Shown here: positions 26,524 through 34,230 of the stretch, in pieces
How positions within the stretch are numbered: the first letter of the stretch is position 1
Layout of the letters: every line of letters starts with the position of its first letter
Assembly: GCF_005795905.1 (NCBI RefSeq)
Contig: NZ_VAWE01000001.1
Location: 3,890,001-3,954,000, forward strand
DNA length: 64,000 bases
Direction of reading: 5' to 3'
Source of the DNA: Streptomyces marianii
GTDB taxonomy: Bacteria > Actinomycetota > Actinomycetes > Streptomycetales > Streptomycetaceae
Notes under the pieces: generated by a model
What the model saw: the letters and a program-made list of their open reading frames with translations, nothing else
What the model was told of the DNA's origin: nothing
Database searches by the model: none
Translations under genes and position numbers: made by a program

Positions 26524-28056
26524 TCACTCGGCGTACCGCGGGCGCAGCAGCGTCGACGGCGGGACGTCCCGGGGGCGCTCGTCCTCGACACCGAGCACCC
26601 CGGGGCCGAGGGGCGGCGGGGCGCCCCGCGCTGCGGGGACCGCGAGGATGAAGCCGCGGTCGGGCCGGCCAGGCGCGCGGTACGGCCGGGTCGTGAAGCC
26701 CGCGGCACGGATCGTGGACTCGACCGTCCAGTACGCGTGCGGGCGCGCCCCCACCGCTCCGGCGTGCACGGCGAGCCGTCCGCCGTCCGCGAGGACGCCG
26801 GCGGCGAGCCCGTAGAACTCCTGCGAGTACAGCTTGGTGCTGGGCGTGACGCCCGGGTCCGGCAGGTCCGAGACCACCACGTCGTAGGCGTGGCGGGGTG
26901 CCGACGCGCCCCGCAGCCAGCGGAACGCGTCCGCGTACACGACCTTCAGCCGCGGGTCCCGGTACACCTGCCCGTTCAGCGCGGACAGCGCCGGATCGGT
27001 GCGCGCCAGGTGCACCATCCCCGGGTCCAGTTCGACCACGGTGACCGAGCGCACCCCCGGGTGGCGCAGGACCTCACGCGCCGCCATTCCGTCACCGCCG
27101 CCGAGGACCAGCACCCGCGCGTGCGGGCCCCGGCGCATAGCCGGATGTACCAGCGCCCGGTGGTGCCGGTCCTCGGCGCCACCGCTCATCTGCAGCCGGC
27201 CGTCAAGGAACAGATCGACCGGCCCGTCCTCCGCACCGGTCAGGACGACCTCCTGCACCCCGGTGTGCACGGCCACCCGCACCGGCTCGCCGTACACGGC
27301 CCGCCGCGCCGCCGCCTCGAAGTCGGCGACCAGCGCCGTGGCGGTGGCCAGCACGGCCAGGACGGTCAGATTCGCCCCGAGCAGCCACCACCTCGACCGT
27401 GCCGAGATGTCCCGCCGGAACAGCCACAGCACCAGCGCCCCGCCCGCCACCGCGTTCACCGCGCCCGTGAGCAGCGCACCGGTCAGCTGGCCGAGCCACG
27501 GCAGCAGCAGGAAGGGGAAGGCGAGACCGCCGACGAGCGCGCCCACGTAGTCGGCCGCGAAGAGGTCGGCGACCGTGCCCGCGGCGTCCTCCTCGCTCCG
27601 GCCGCCGCGCCGGGACGCCCGCTGGATCAGACTCATCAGCAACGGGATCTCGGCGCCGATCAGCACCCCGATCGCGAGAGAGAAGGCCACCAACGCGTAC
27701 CGGGCCTCACCGAGCCAGGCGAACGCCGCGTACAGCACGAGGGCCGAGCAGCCGCCGATCAGCGCGAGCGCCGCCTCCACCAGTCCGAAGCCGACGGCGG
27801 CGTGGCAGCGCAGCCGCTTGGCGAGGAGCGAGCCGACGCCCATCGCGAAGACCATGACGGAGAGGACGACGGAAGCCTGGGTGACGGAGTCGCCGATCAA
27901 GTACGAGGCAAGGGCGACGAGTTCCAGCTCGTACACCAGACCGCAGGCAGCGCAGACGAAGACCACGAGGAGGACGAGGAACCGGCCCGCGTCCGGACGG
28001 ACGGGCGGTGGCCGCATCCCGCCCTCCACCGGTGCTGACACAGGCTGGTCGATCAT
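26524..28056 (-). CDS. speE: Polyamine aminopropyltransferase (spermidine synthase) with membrane domain
   Basis: The 510-residue protein combines about seven N-terminal membrane helices (residues 25-225, starting [28 protein letters not shown]) with a cytoplasmic spermidine-synthase domain. The latter has [26 protein letters not shown], the SAM-binding [33 protein letters not shown], and the catalytic Asp region [24 protein letters not shown]. It transfers aminopropyl groups from decarboxylated SAM to putrescine or a related amine. Fusion to a multi-helix domain is typical of actinobacterial members. The catalytic motif D-L-P-D-P rather than D-x-x-D-P is within family variation. Confidence 0.93.
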   Translation of the reverse strand: MIDQPVSAPVEGGMRPPPVRPDAGRFLVLLVVFVCAACGLVYELELVALASYLIGDSVTQASVVLSVMVFAMGVGSLLAKRLRCHAAVGFGLVEAALALIGGCSALVLYAAFAWLGEARYALVAFSLAIGVLIGAEIPLLMSLIQRASRRGGRSEEDAAGTVADLFAADYVGALVGGLAFPFLLLPWLGQLTGALLTGAVNAVAGGALVLWLFRRDISARSRWWLLGANLTVLAVLATATALVADFEAAARRAVYGEPVRVAVHTGVQEVVLTGAEDGPVDLFLDGRLQMSGGAEDRHHRALVHPAMRRGPHARVLVLGGGDGMAAREVLRHPGVRSVTVVELDPGMVHLARTDPALSALNGQVYRDPRLKVVYADAFRWLRGASAPRHAYDVVVSDLPDPGVTPSTKLYSQEFYGLAAGVLADGGRLAVHAGAVGARPHAYWTVESTIRAAGFTTRPYRAPGRPDRGFILAVPAARGAPPPLGPGVLGVEDERPRDVPPSTLLRPRYAE

Positions 28057-28140
28057 GCCGTAACGCTACGTCACCCATCCACACCGAAGCGTCACCCACA
28101 CGGGTGCAACTGCCCAGAAATGCCGTGGCGACGGCTGGGG

Positions 28141-28659
28141 TCAGCGGGGGGCGGGCACGCGCGCGCCGACGTGGGTGCGGGTCACGACCAACTGACCCTC
28201 CTGCGGGTACGCGTGCCAGGTCCGCCACCGCATCTGGCCGTCCACCTGCTGGGCGACCATCGCCGTGAACGCGTGCGGCGAGCCGGGGAACGTGCCGGCC
28301 AGCCCGTGCGGATGGTCCGCCACCAGCGCCAGCAACTCCTGCGCGCGCCCCGCGAAAGAGCCCTCGGACAGCGTCTCCACGCGCGCGGCGAACTCGTACT
28401 CCCAGTGCCCGAGACGCCGCGCCACGCCCAAGGGCAGCGGCGTGCTGCGGCCGGGCATGCACGCCACCGTCTCGGAGCAGGTGCCGTGCTCCCCTTCGAG
28501 CAGCACCTGGTGCGAGGCGCCCAGAAGTCTCAACTGCAGTTTTGTATCGCCCAGTTCCAGATCGAGCTCGGCGAGCGCTGGCAGCGGCTCCCGACCCAGT
28601 GCCCAGGCCAGGTCGGCCGCGCGGGTGTCGGTATAGGAGGTCTTCAGGGTCGTGAGCAT
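28141..28659 (-). CDS. DUF2617 family protein
   Basis: The 172-residue protein (MLTTLKTSYTDTRAADLAWALG...) has the DUF2617 pattern, including LELGDTKLQLRLLGASHQVLLE, FTAMVAQQVDGQMRWRTWHAYPQEGQLV and a C-terminal RTHVGAR. ATG 28659 is chosen because GGAG lies 9 bp upstream; an alternative GTG at 28674 would add five residues. No function is known to me. To my knowledge it commonly neighbours the membrane spermidine synthase in actinobacteria. Confidence 0.85.
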   Translation of the reverse strand: MLTTLKTSYTDTRAADLAWALGREPLPALAELDLELGDTKLQLRLLGASHQVLLEGEHGTCSETVACMPGRSTPLPLGVARRLGHWEYEFAARVETLSEGSFAGRAQELLALVADHPHGLAGTFPGSPHAFTAMVAQQVDGQMRWRTWHAYPQEGQLVVTRTHVGARVPAPR

Positions 28660-28838
28660 GGGTCGGCTCCGCAAACACGCGTGACGGGTGGACCGGGGCG
28701 CCCCGGAGGCAGCACAGGGAGGGTGGGGGGATCTGCCGACTCGGGTCCGCAGACGGTCCGAGGGCTGGATGTTCTCAACAGCGAGGGAACCATGAAGTAC
28801 GCGGCGTCCACAGCGCTTTTACCCAACTTGACGTGCAT
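28644..28838 (-). CDS. Possible short leader ORF upstream of DUF2617
   Basis: A 64-codon frame starts at ATG 28838 behind AGGGG and ends at a stop that overlaps the DUF2617 start. It reads MHVKLGKSAVDAAYFMVPSLL at its N-terminus, then becomes Pro-rich. The first 60 bp lie in a less GC-rich patch than the surrounding DNA. I do not recognise the product; it could be a translated leader that couples to DUF2617, or chance. Confidence 0.2.
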   Translation of the reverse strand: MHVKLGKSAVDAAYFMVPSLLRTSSPRTVCGPESADPPTLPVLPPGRPGPPVTRVCGADPCSRP

Positions 28839-28936
28839 TCCATCCCCTGGGGGGCCTTACGGTTCAACTGTTCAACAGAAACCCATGGCGGAGGTGCACA
28901 ACGACGGCGGATAAGTGCATCGCCCGTCAACAGGAA

Positions 28937-28970
28937 GGCGCCCGGCGGGAGTTCGCCCCGCCCGGGCGCC
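28937..28970 (-). terminator. Stem-loop terminator after the Gly/Cys-rich gene
   Basis: GGCGCCCGGCGGG pairs with CCCGCCCGGGCGCC (one bulged base) around a short loop. It is located about 60 bp downstream of the Gly/Cys-rich small gene on the reverse strand. Confidence 0.65.
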
Positions 28971-29028
28971 CCGGTTCCGGCGGGCCGGCTGCCCCGTGTC
29001 AGCCGCCCCGCCGTCGTGCGGGTCGTGG

Positions 29029-29238
29029 TCAGTCGCCGCCTCCGCAACCACCGCCACCGCCACCGCCACCGCCACCGCACGAGGATCCTCCGCCGCAGGA
29101 GGAACCGCCGTGTCCGCCGGCCCACCAGCTGCCGCCGCCGCTGCTGCGGCGCGAGCGCCCCCCGCGCCTGCCGTTCGACGCCGCCACCACGAGCCCGATG
29201 ACGACGATCACCCCGATGGCGATCACGATTCCGATCAT
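29029..29238 (-). CDS. Small Gly/Cys-rich membrane-anchored protein
   Basis: The 69-residue protein has one N-terminal membrane helix (MIGIVIAIGVIVVIGLVVAA), then a basic stretch NGRRGGRSRRSSGGG. The tail is almost entirely Gly, Ser and Cys (WWAGGHGGSSCGGGSSCGGGG... ending CGGGD), giving three Cys in a polyglycine context. The ribosome-binding site GGAGGGTGAGG is very strong, which argues for real translation despite the low complexity. Topology suggests a flexible tail on the cytoplasmic side after the positive patch. Function is unknown. Confidence 0.65.
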   Translation of the reverse strand: MIGIVIAIGVIVVIGLVVAASNGRRGGRSRRSSGGGSWWAGGHGGSSCGGGSSCGGGGGGGGGGCGGGD

Positions 29239-29330
29239 TTGACCTCACCCTCCTTCGCCCCCCGAAGCGAGGTTGCTTCCGGCGTGCCTGGGGGATGCCC
29301 GCGGCCCGCACGGCCCAAAGCGGACTTGAG

Positions 29331-30434
29331 CTAGGGAGCGTATGTGGTTGTGATCATCAGGTGGTCCGGGTGAGCTCTCTGAGCCAGATCATCGAGGCGC
29401 GGAGGTGGAGGCCGGCGAGGTAGCTGTCGGGGGTCTTGTCGTACCGCGTGGCGATGCCTCGCCAGGCCTTCAGCTTGTTGATCAGCCGCTCGACGGTGTT
29501 CCGCTCCTTGTAAAGGTCGGCATCGTGGCTGACGGGCCGGCCGCCTCTGGAGCCCTTCTTCTTCCGGTTGGCGGCCTGGTCCTTCTTCTCCGGGATGACC
29601 GCCTTGATACGGCGTTTGCGCAGGTGGGCGCGGTTGCCGCGGGACGAGTACGCCTTGTCCCCGGCGACTGCGCCGGGCCGGGTGCGCGGACGGCCGACGG
29701 GCATGCGCACCCGCACCTTCCCCAATACGGGGATGAACTGCGGGCTGTCGGCGGCCTGGCCCGCGGTCAGTATGAACGCCAGCGGGCGGCACTTCCGGTC
29801 GCCGACGACATGGATCTTGCTGGTCTGCCCTCCCCTGGAACGCCCGAGCAGGGCGGCCTTCAGCCGGAGTTTTCGTCGGCGCCGGATGCGCCGCCGCTCT
29901 TCCCGCACGGGATCGCCTTCGGCCTCCTGTCCGGTTTGTTCGTCGCAGTCGCCCCTTTTGACCTGGCCTTCTCGGTCTCGGCGGCAGCCTTCTCCAAAGC
30001 GGTGAGGACGTCTTCGTCCATGTGCATCCCGGCAGCGTCGTGGTGGGCCCGGGCGGTGGTGGAATCGATGCTGACCAGGGACAGGTCCACCTCGCCGCGC
30101 TTCGCGGCTTCCGTGACCAGGCCCTCCATGATGGCTTCGAAGACGCCGGAGTCACGCCACTGCCGGAAGCGGTTGTGGACGGTCGACCAGGCGCCGAACT
30201 CCGTCGGCATCTCCCGCCACTGCCCGCCTGTCTTGAACCTCCAGATCACGCCCTCGAACTGCTGCCGCAGCCGCTCGGGGTACGGGCCGTACTCGCCGAT
30301 CGGCAGGTACGGCTCGATCAACTCCCACTCCACATCCGTCAGTTGCGCTCGCGTCACCCAAAGAGGTCTACCGGTCCAAACCCTGCCGCGCAGGCAGATC
30401 TCGCAGATTGATCACGACGCAATACGCCCCCTAG
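29331..30434 (-). mobile_element. IS5-family (IS427-type) insertion sequence with CTAG target repeats
   Basis: The element spans 29335-30430 (1,096 bp). Its inverted ends are GGAGCGTATGTGGTTGTGAT and, at the other side read inward, GGGGCGTATTGCGTCGTGAT, with about 17 of 22 bases matching up to the shared TGATCA. Both ends abut CTAG (29331-29334 and 30431-30434), the usual target of IS427-group elements. It encodes a two-frame transposase. It inserted between the Gly/Cys-rich gene and the dapC-like gene, 20 bp from the latter's start. Confidence 0.9.
29357..30357 (-). CDS. IS5-family transposase made by frameshift (OrfA 29860-30357, OrfB 29357-29908)
   Basis: OrfA (165 residues) starts MTRAQLTDVEWELIEPYLPIG and contains the DUF4096-type N-terminus and the first catalytic Asp in VDLSLVSIDSTTARAHHDAAG. 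OrfB (183 residues) carries the rest of the DDE domain: GGQTSKIHVVGDRKCRPLAF, VAGDKAYSSRGNRAHLRKR with the second Asp, and the catalytic Glu in YKERNTVERLINKLKAWRGIATRYDK. OrfB lies in the -1 frame relative to OrfA and the two overlap by 49 bp. A run of four A residues in the overlap (CGAAAAC on the coding strand) is a likely slip site. Both frames are intact, so the element may be active. Confidence 0.93.
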
Positions 30435-30453
30435 TCCAGAGGTTCCGCGCAGG

Positions 30454-31659
30454 ATGGCCGGCATGACAGCTCCAGGACGTGCACCGGGCCCCCGGCCGCT
30501 GCTCAACCGCCGCCTCGCCGAGTTCGGGACGACGATCTTCGCCGAGATGTCCGCGCTGGCCGTGCGCACCGGGTCCATCAACCTCGGCCAGGGCTTCCCG
30601 GACGCCGACGGCCCCGAGGAGGTGCGGGAGGCGGCGGTGCGCGCACTGCGCAACGGCCGCGGCAACCAGTACCCGCCCGGCCCCGGCGTGCCCGAGCTGC
30701 GCACCGCGATCGCCGCCCACCAGCGGGACCGGTACGGCCTCGGGTACGACCCCGACACCGAGGTGCTGGTCACCGCCGGCGCCACCGAGGCGATCGCGGC
30801 CTCGCTGCTGGCCCTCGTCGAGCCCGGCGACGAGGTGATCGCCCTGGAGCCGTACTACGACTCGTACGCCGCCTGCATCGCCATGGCCGGGGGTACCCGC
30901 GTACCGGTCACCCTCCGGCCCCGGGACGGGGCCTACGCGCTGGACCTGGACGAGCTGCGCGACGCCGTCACCGACCGCACCCGCGTCATCCTGCTGAACA
31001 CCCCGCACAACCCGACCGGCACCGTCCTCACCCGGGACGAACTCGCGGCCGTCGCGGAGCTGGCGGTCGAACGCGATCTGCTGGTCGTCACAGACGAGGT
31101 GTACGAGCACCTGGTCTTCGACGGCGAGCACACGCCGGTCGCGACCTTCCCGGGGATGCGCGGGCGCACCGTGACCATCGGCTCGGCGGGCAAGACGTTC
31201 TCGTTCACGGGCTGGAAGGTCGGTTGGGTCACCAGTACCGCAGAACTCGTCACCGCCGTTCGCTCCGCGAAGCAGTACCTGACGTACGTGGCCTCCGGCC
31301 CCTTCCAGTACGCGGTCGCGGAGGCCCTGCGCCTGCCGGACAGCTACTTCGAGGAGTTCCGCGCCGATATGCGGGGCAAGAGGGAGCTGCTCGCGGACGG
31401 TCTGGAGCAAGCGGGCTTCAAGGTGTTCCGGCCGGCAGGCACCTACTTCATCACCACCGACATCCGCCCCCTCGGTGAGAGCGACGGCTTCGCCTTCTGC
31501 CGCGCCCTCCCCGAGCGGGCGGGTGTCGTCGCCATCCCGAACGCGGTCTTCTACGACCACAAAGAGACGGGGGCACCCTACGTCCGGTTCGCATTCTGCA
31601 AGCGCGTCGACGTACTGGCCGACGCGACGAAACGGCTCCACAAGGCATTCGCGCGCTGA
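30454..31659 (+). CDS. dapC: PLP-dependent aminotransferase, probable N-succinyldiaminopimelate aminotransferase
   Basis: The 401-residue class I/II aminotransferase has NLGQGFPDADGPEEVREAAV, NQYPPGPGVPELRTAIA, NTPHNPTGTVLTRDEL, VVTDEVYEHLVFDG and the PLP Lys in GSAGKTFSFTGWKVGW. These match the DapC/YbdL/kynurenine aminotransferase-like group. The gene lies between the spermidine-synthase and clpB regions, where Streptomyces carry a dapC-type gene known as the attB target of actinophage TG1. ATG 30454 and ATG 30463 are both possible; the second has AGGA at good spacing. The IS just upstream has replaced the native promoter-proximal DNA. Confidence 0.88.
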   Translation: MAGMTAPGRAPGPRPLLNRRLAEFGTTIFAEMSALAVRTGSINLGQGFPDADGPEEVREAAVRALRNGRGNQYPPGPGVPELRTAIAAHQRDRYGLGYDPDTEVLVTAGATEAIAASLLALVEPGDEVIALEPYYDSYAACIAMAGGTRVPVTLRPRDGAYALDLDELRDAVTDRTRVILLNTPHNPTGTVLTRDELAAVAELAVERDLLVVTDEVYEHLVFDGEHTPVATFPGMRGRTVTIGSAGKTFSFTGWKVGWVTSTAELVTAVRSAKQYLTYVASGPFQYAVAEALRLPDSYFEEFRADMRGKRELLADGLEQAGFKVFRPAGTYFITTDIRPLGESDGFAFCRALPERAGVVAIPNAVFYDHKETGAPYVRFAFCKRVDVLADATKRLHKAFAR

Positions 31660-31754
31660 CCACCGCCGGTGGCTACCACTCGGTGTCCTTCGGGTGTCGC
31701 GGGGAGGCATACACCAGGATCACAGTCGAGGTGTCCGGGCTGACCGATTGACGC

Positions 31755-31900
31755 TCTCCCCCGTGAACGGGGGAGATTCCCACCGGGCCGCCGTTGTTGG
31801 ACGGCGGTCGCGGGTGGTTCCTGTTTCATCACCCGCTGCCCGGCGTGCCGGGTCTTACGTGGGCTCCGCAGGCGTTTTGCGTGTCCGGGCGTCCCTCGGC
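31755..31900 (-). ncRNA. Putative omega-RNA (reRNA) at the TnpB 3' end
   Basis: In IS200/IS605 elements the guide RNA of TnpB comes from the 3' end of tnpB plus the right end of the element. Here that corresponds to the tail of tnpB and the 70 bp beyond its stop, containing two strong stems: GGCGGTCG/ccgccg-type pairs near 31,790-31,810 and the perfect C5/G5 hairpin at 31755-31776. Boundaries are inferred from family knowledge. Confidence 0.35.
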
Positions 31901-33031
31901 CACGATGCGCCGTCCTTCACGGCGGAGGTTGAGTTCTGCGTTCTCGTCCCGGTTGTGGGCTGCCCCGCAGGAGCACACCCAGTTCCGGACCTTGAGTCCT
32001 TCCAGTCCCTTCGGCCCCTCGATCGACCCGCAGGCGGAGCACAGTTGCGTGCTGGGGAACCAGCGGGAGGCCTTGGCGAAGGTGCGTCCGTACCGTGCGC
32101 ATTTGGCTTCGAGGGTGCGGGCGAACATGCTGAGCGACTGGTCGTGGACGGACTTGCCGCGCTTGCCCTTGGCGGTCCCCATGCCCTTCACGTTCAGGTC
32201 TTCCAGGTACACGGCTTGGCTCTCGCGCGTGATCTTGGTGGTTTCCTGCTCGATGAAGTCGCGTCGCTGGTCGGCGATGCGTGCGTGGATCTTCGCTACG
32301 GCGAGCTTGGCCTTGCGACGGTTGTTCGAGCCTTTCCGGGCTCGGGACAGCTTGCGCTGAGCCCGCTTGAGCTTCTTGGCCTGGCGGCGGAAGAACTTCG
32401 GCGAGCTGATCTTCCGGCCGCGCAGGACCGCGTAGGTCGACAGGCCCAGGTCGATACCGGTCTCGGTGTCGTCCAGGTCCAGCTCCGGCAGCGGCTTGTC
32501 CTCGGCCTCCACGACGAAGCTGGCGAAGTACCTGCCGGCTGCGTCCTTGATGATCGTCACGGACGACGGAGCGGAGGGAAGGTCTCGGGACCAGCGGACT
32601 TCCACGTCACCGATCTTCGGCAGGCGGAGCTTGCCGTCAGCGGTCACGGAGAAGCGAGCGTTCGTGGTGAACCGGATCGCCTGGCGGCTGGTCTTCTTCT
32701 TGAACTTCGGCGGCCCCGTCTTCGGACCCTTGCGGGTGCCGTTCTTCGACGCGAAGAAGTTGGAGTAGGCGGTCTCCAGGTCCCGCAGGGACTGCTGGAG
32801 GACCACGGCCGACACCTCGGACAGCCAGGCCCGTTCCTCGGTCTTCTTCGCCTCGGTGACCAACCGCTTCGACAGCTCCGCCGCCTTCGGCCGCTCGGCG
32901 CCCTGCTTGTAGGCGTCCTGGCGCAGACACAGCCCGTCGTTCCAGACCACGCGGGCACACCCGAACGCCTTCGCCAACGCCGTGCGCTGAGGAGCGTTCG
33001 GGTACACGCGGAAGGAGTACCTGAGCCGCAT
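31829..33031 (-). CDS. tnpB: RNA-guided endonuclease TnpB
   Basis: The 400-residue protein starts MRLRYSFRVYPNAPQRTALAKAFGCARVVWNDGL, the typical TnpB N-terminal helix-turn-helix region. The RuvC nuclease residues are present: Asp in TGIDLGLSTYAVL, Glu in AVYLEDLNVKGM, and Asp in HNRDENAELNL. A zinc finger (CSACG...WVCSCGAAHNRD) lies between the second and third motifs. All catalytic positions are intact and length is normal, so it should be active, cutting DNA next to a transposon-associated motif under an omega-RNA guide. It is divergent from tnpA within one element. Confidence 0.96.
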   Translation of the reverse strand: MRLRYSFRVYPNAPQRTALAKAFGCARVVWNDGLCLRQDAYKQGAERPKAAELSKRLVTEAKKTEERAWLSEVSAVVLQQSLRDLETAYSNFFASKNGTRKGPKTGPPKFKKKTSRQAIRFTTNARFSVTADGKLRLPKIGDVEVRWSRDLPSAPSSVTIIKDAAGRYFASFVVEAEDKPLPELDLDDTETGIDLGLSTYAVLRGRKISSPKFFRRQAKKLKRAQRKLSRARKGSNNRRKAKLAVAKIHARIADQRRDFIEQETTKITRESQAVYLEDLNVKGMGTAKGKRGKSVHDQSLSMFARTLEAKCARYGRTFAKASRWFPSTQLCSACGSIEGPKGLEGLKVRNWVCSCGAAHNRDENAELNLRREGRRIVAEGRPDTQNACGAHVRPGTPGSG

Positions 33032-33057
33032 GCCAACGATCGTACTACAGTTGGTTT

Positions 33058-33474
33058 ATGGCTGACTATCAGAACATCCGCACTGGTAGACACTGCACGT
33101 TCGTCATGCACGTGCACTTGGTTTTCGTGACGAAGTACCGGCACAACGTCTTCACCAACGCCCACTTGAAGCGCATGGAGGAGATCATGCGCAGCGTCTG
33201 CGAGGACTTCGAAACCGAGCTGGTCGAGTTCAACGGCGAGACCAACCACGTGCACCTACTGGTGAACTTCCCACCCAAGGTCGCCATCTCCAAGCTGGTC
33301 AACAGCCTCAAGGGCGTCAGCTCACGCAGGCTCCGCCAGGAGTACCCAGAGCTGATCCGGCACTACTGGCGGGCACAGCGCCTGTGGTCCGGCTCCTACT
33401 TCGCCGGGTCAGTCGACGGGGCTCCACCGTCGATTGTCCGTCAGTACATCGAGCAGCAGAATCGTCCGCTCTAG
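33058..33474 (+). CDS. tnpA: IS200/IS605 Y1 transposase TnpA
   Basis: The 138-residue HUH single-strand transposase contains HCTFVMHVHLVFVTKYRHNVF, the metal-binding HUH as NHVHLLVNFP, SSRRLRQEYPEL, and the catalytic Tyr in IVRQYIEQQ. All essential residues are present. It excises and inserts the element as single-stranded DNA using the subterminal hairpins. The start is ATG 33058, 26 bp from the divergent tnpB start. Confidence 0.96.
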   Translation: MADYQNIRTGRHCTFVMHVHLVFVTKYRHNVFTNAHLKRMEEIMRSVCEDFETELVEFNGETNHVHLLVNFPPKVAISKLVNSLKGVSSRRLRQEYPELIRHYWRAQRLWSGSYFAGSVDGAPPSIVRQYIEQQNRPL

Positions 33475-33545
33475 TCCGCGCGTCAGAACAGCACTGAGAA
33501 TCGCTTCACCCCCCCCCGTAAACGGGGAAGCACTGCGATTAGCCC

Positions 33546-34230
33546 CGGTAGCGGACCCGGCCGCCGCCGCCCATCCCCAGCGAGTGCGGTCCGTCATCGC
33601 CGCCAGATGCTGGTCCGCGACCCTGTCGACCGCAGGCACTCGGCGTGCACGATCGCATCGACGCTCATGGACGGCTCCTTCCCGTGTGCGGTCGGAATAC
33701 GACGGACAGTGCCGCGTCCCCGAGCCCAGCGGTGCGGCCCCATCAGGACGTCTTCGGACCGAGGCCTTCGTGACCCGCCCCGGAGGACCGTCCCCGCATT
33801 CCCCGGGAGCAGCCCCAGGGGGTGCTTCAAAAGCATGGCCGTCCGCCCGCAGGGCGGGGCGGGGGCCTCTGGTGCATAGGGTCTCCCCAGGCCCTCCGGC
33901 CGAGGGGGTGGGGTCTCCCCAGGCCCTCCGGCCGAGGGGGTGGGGTCTCCCCAGGCCCTCCGGCCGAGGGGGTGGGGTCTCCCCAGGCCCTCCGGGCCGA
34001 GGGGAAGATCGCAAGGCGGAGGGAGGAGAGCGCAGCGGGCTGCGCCGACGACCGGCAGCACCGCGAGGGTGCGTCTCCGAGGCCCCGCCCAGACGGGACC
34101 TTCGGAACACGGCCCTGGCGTCCGGGCCTCCGCTGTCACGGCGACACGCGTGTCCGGCCCGCCGGTGCGGGCGATCCACCCGGGCGGCTGCCAGCGGTCG
34201 CGCAGCGCGCGCGCACCGCCGAAGGTCGGG
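33546..34230. other. Gene-poor stretch between the IS200/IS605 element and the PIG-V-like gene
   Basis: This interval of nearly 700 bp lacks a convincing gene. A reverse-strand ATG at 33668 has a good AAGGAG site but gives only 24 codons (MSVDAIVHAECLRSTGSRTS...). A different frame beyond it reads VADQHLAAMTDRTRWGWAAAAGSATGA, suggesting a frameshifted small gene cut off by the IS. The centre of the stretch is the 32-bp tandem repeat listed separately. Confidence 0.4.
33872..34014 (+). repeat. Dispersed minisatellite module, copy 2, with a 32-bp tandem repeat
   Basis: The module opens with TCTGGTGCATAGGGTCTCCCC and closes with GGGCCGAGGGGAAGATCGCA, the same ends as copy 1 at 24,465-24,550 in opposite orientation. 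Between them is a 32-bp unit (GTCTCCCCAGGCCCTCCGGC then CGAGGGGGTGGG) starting at 33881, 33913, 33945 and 33977; the last copy grades into the closing sequence. Repeats are directly abutting without spacers. Confidence 0.9.

Larger units (their letters stand above)
31741..33545. mobile_element. Complete IS200/IS605-type element (TnpA and TnpB divergent)
   Basis: The element carries a Y1 HUH transposase on the forward strand and TnpB on the reverse strand, with a 26-bp gap between their starts. Subterminal hairpins mark both ends: a perfect stem with CCCCCGT/ACGGGGG at 31755-31776, and an imperfect palindrome at 33499-33540 built on CCCCGT/ACGGGG. There are no inverted terminal repeats or long target duplication, as expected for single-strand peel-and-paste transposition. 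Exact ends were not fixed; the limits given include the hairpins and a few flanking bases. Confidence 0.85.

Noticed and set aside
26452..28038. Forward frame of 528 codons across the spermidine synthase
   Set aside because: Antisense to a gene with intact SAM-binding and catalytic motifs; the frame is Arg/His/Gln-rich with no domain.
33872..34014. CRISPR array from regularly spaced 32-bp units
   Set aside because: Units abut directly with no spacers, there is no dyad repeat or cas gene, and the ends are shared with a module elsewhere.
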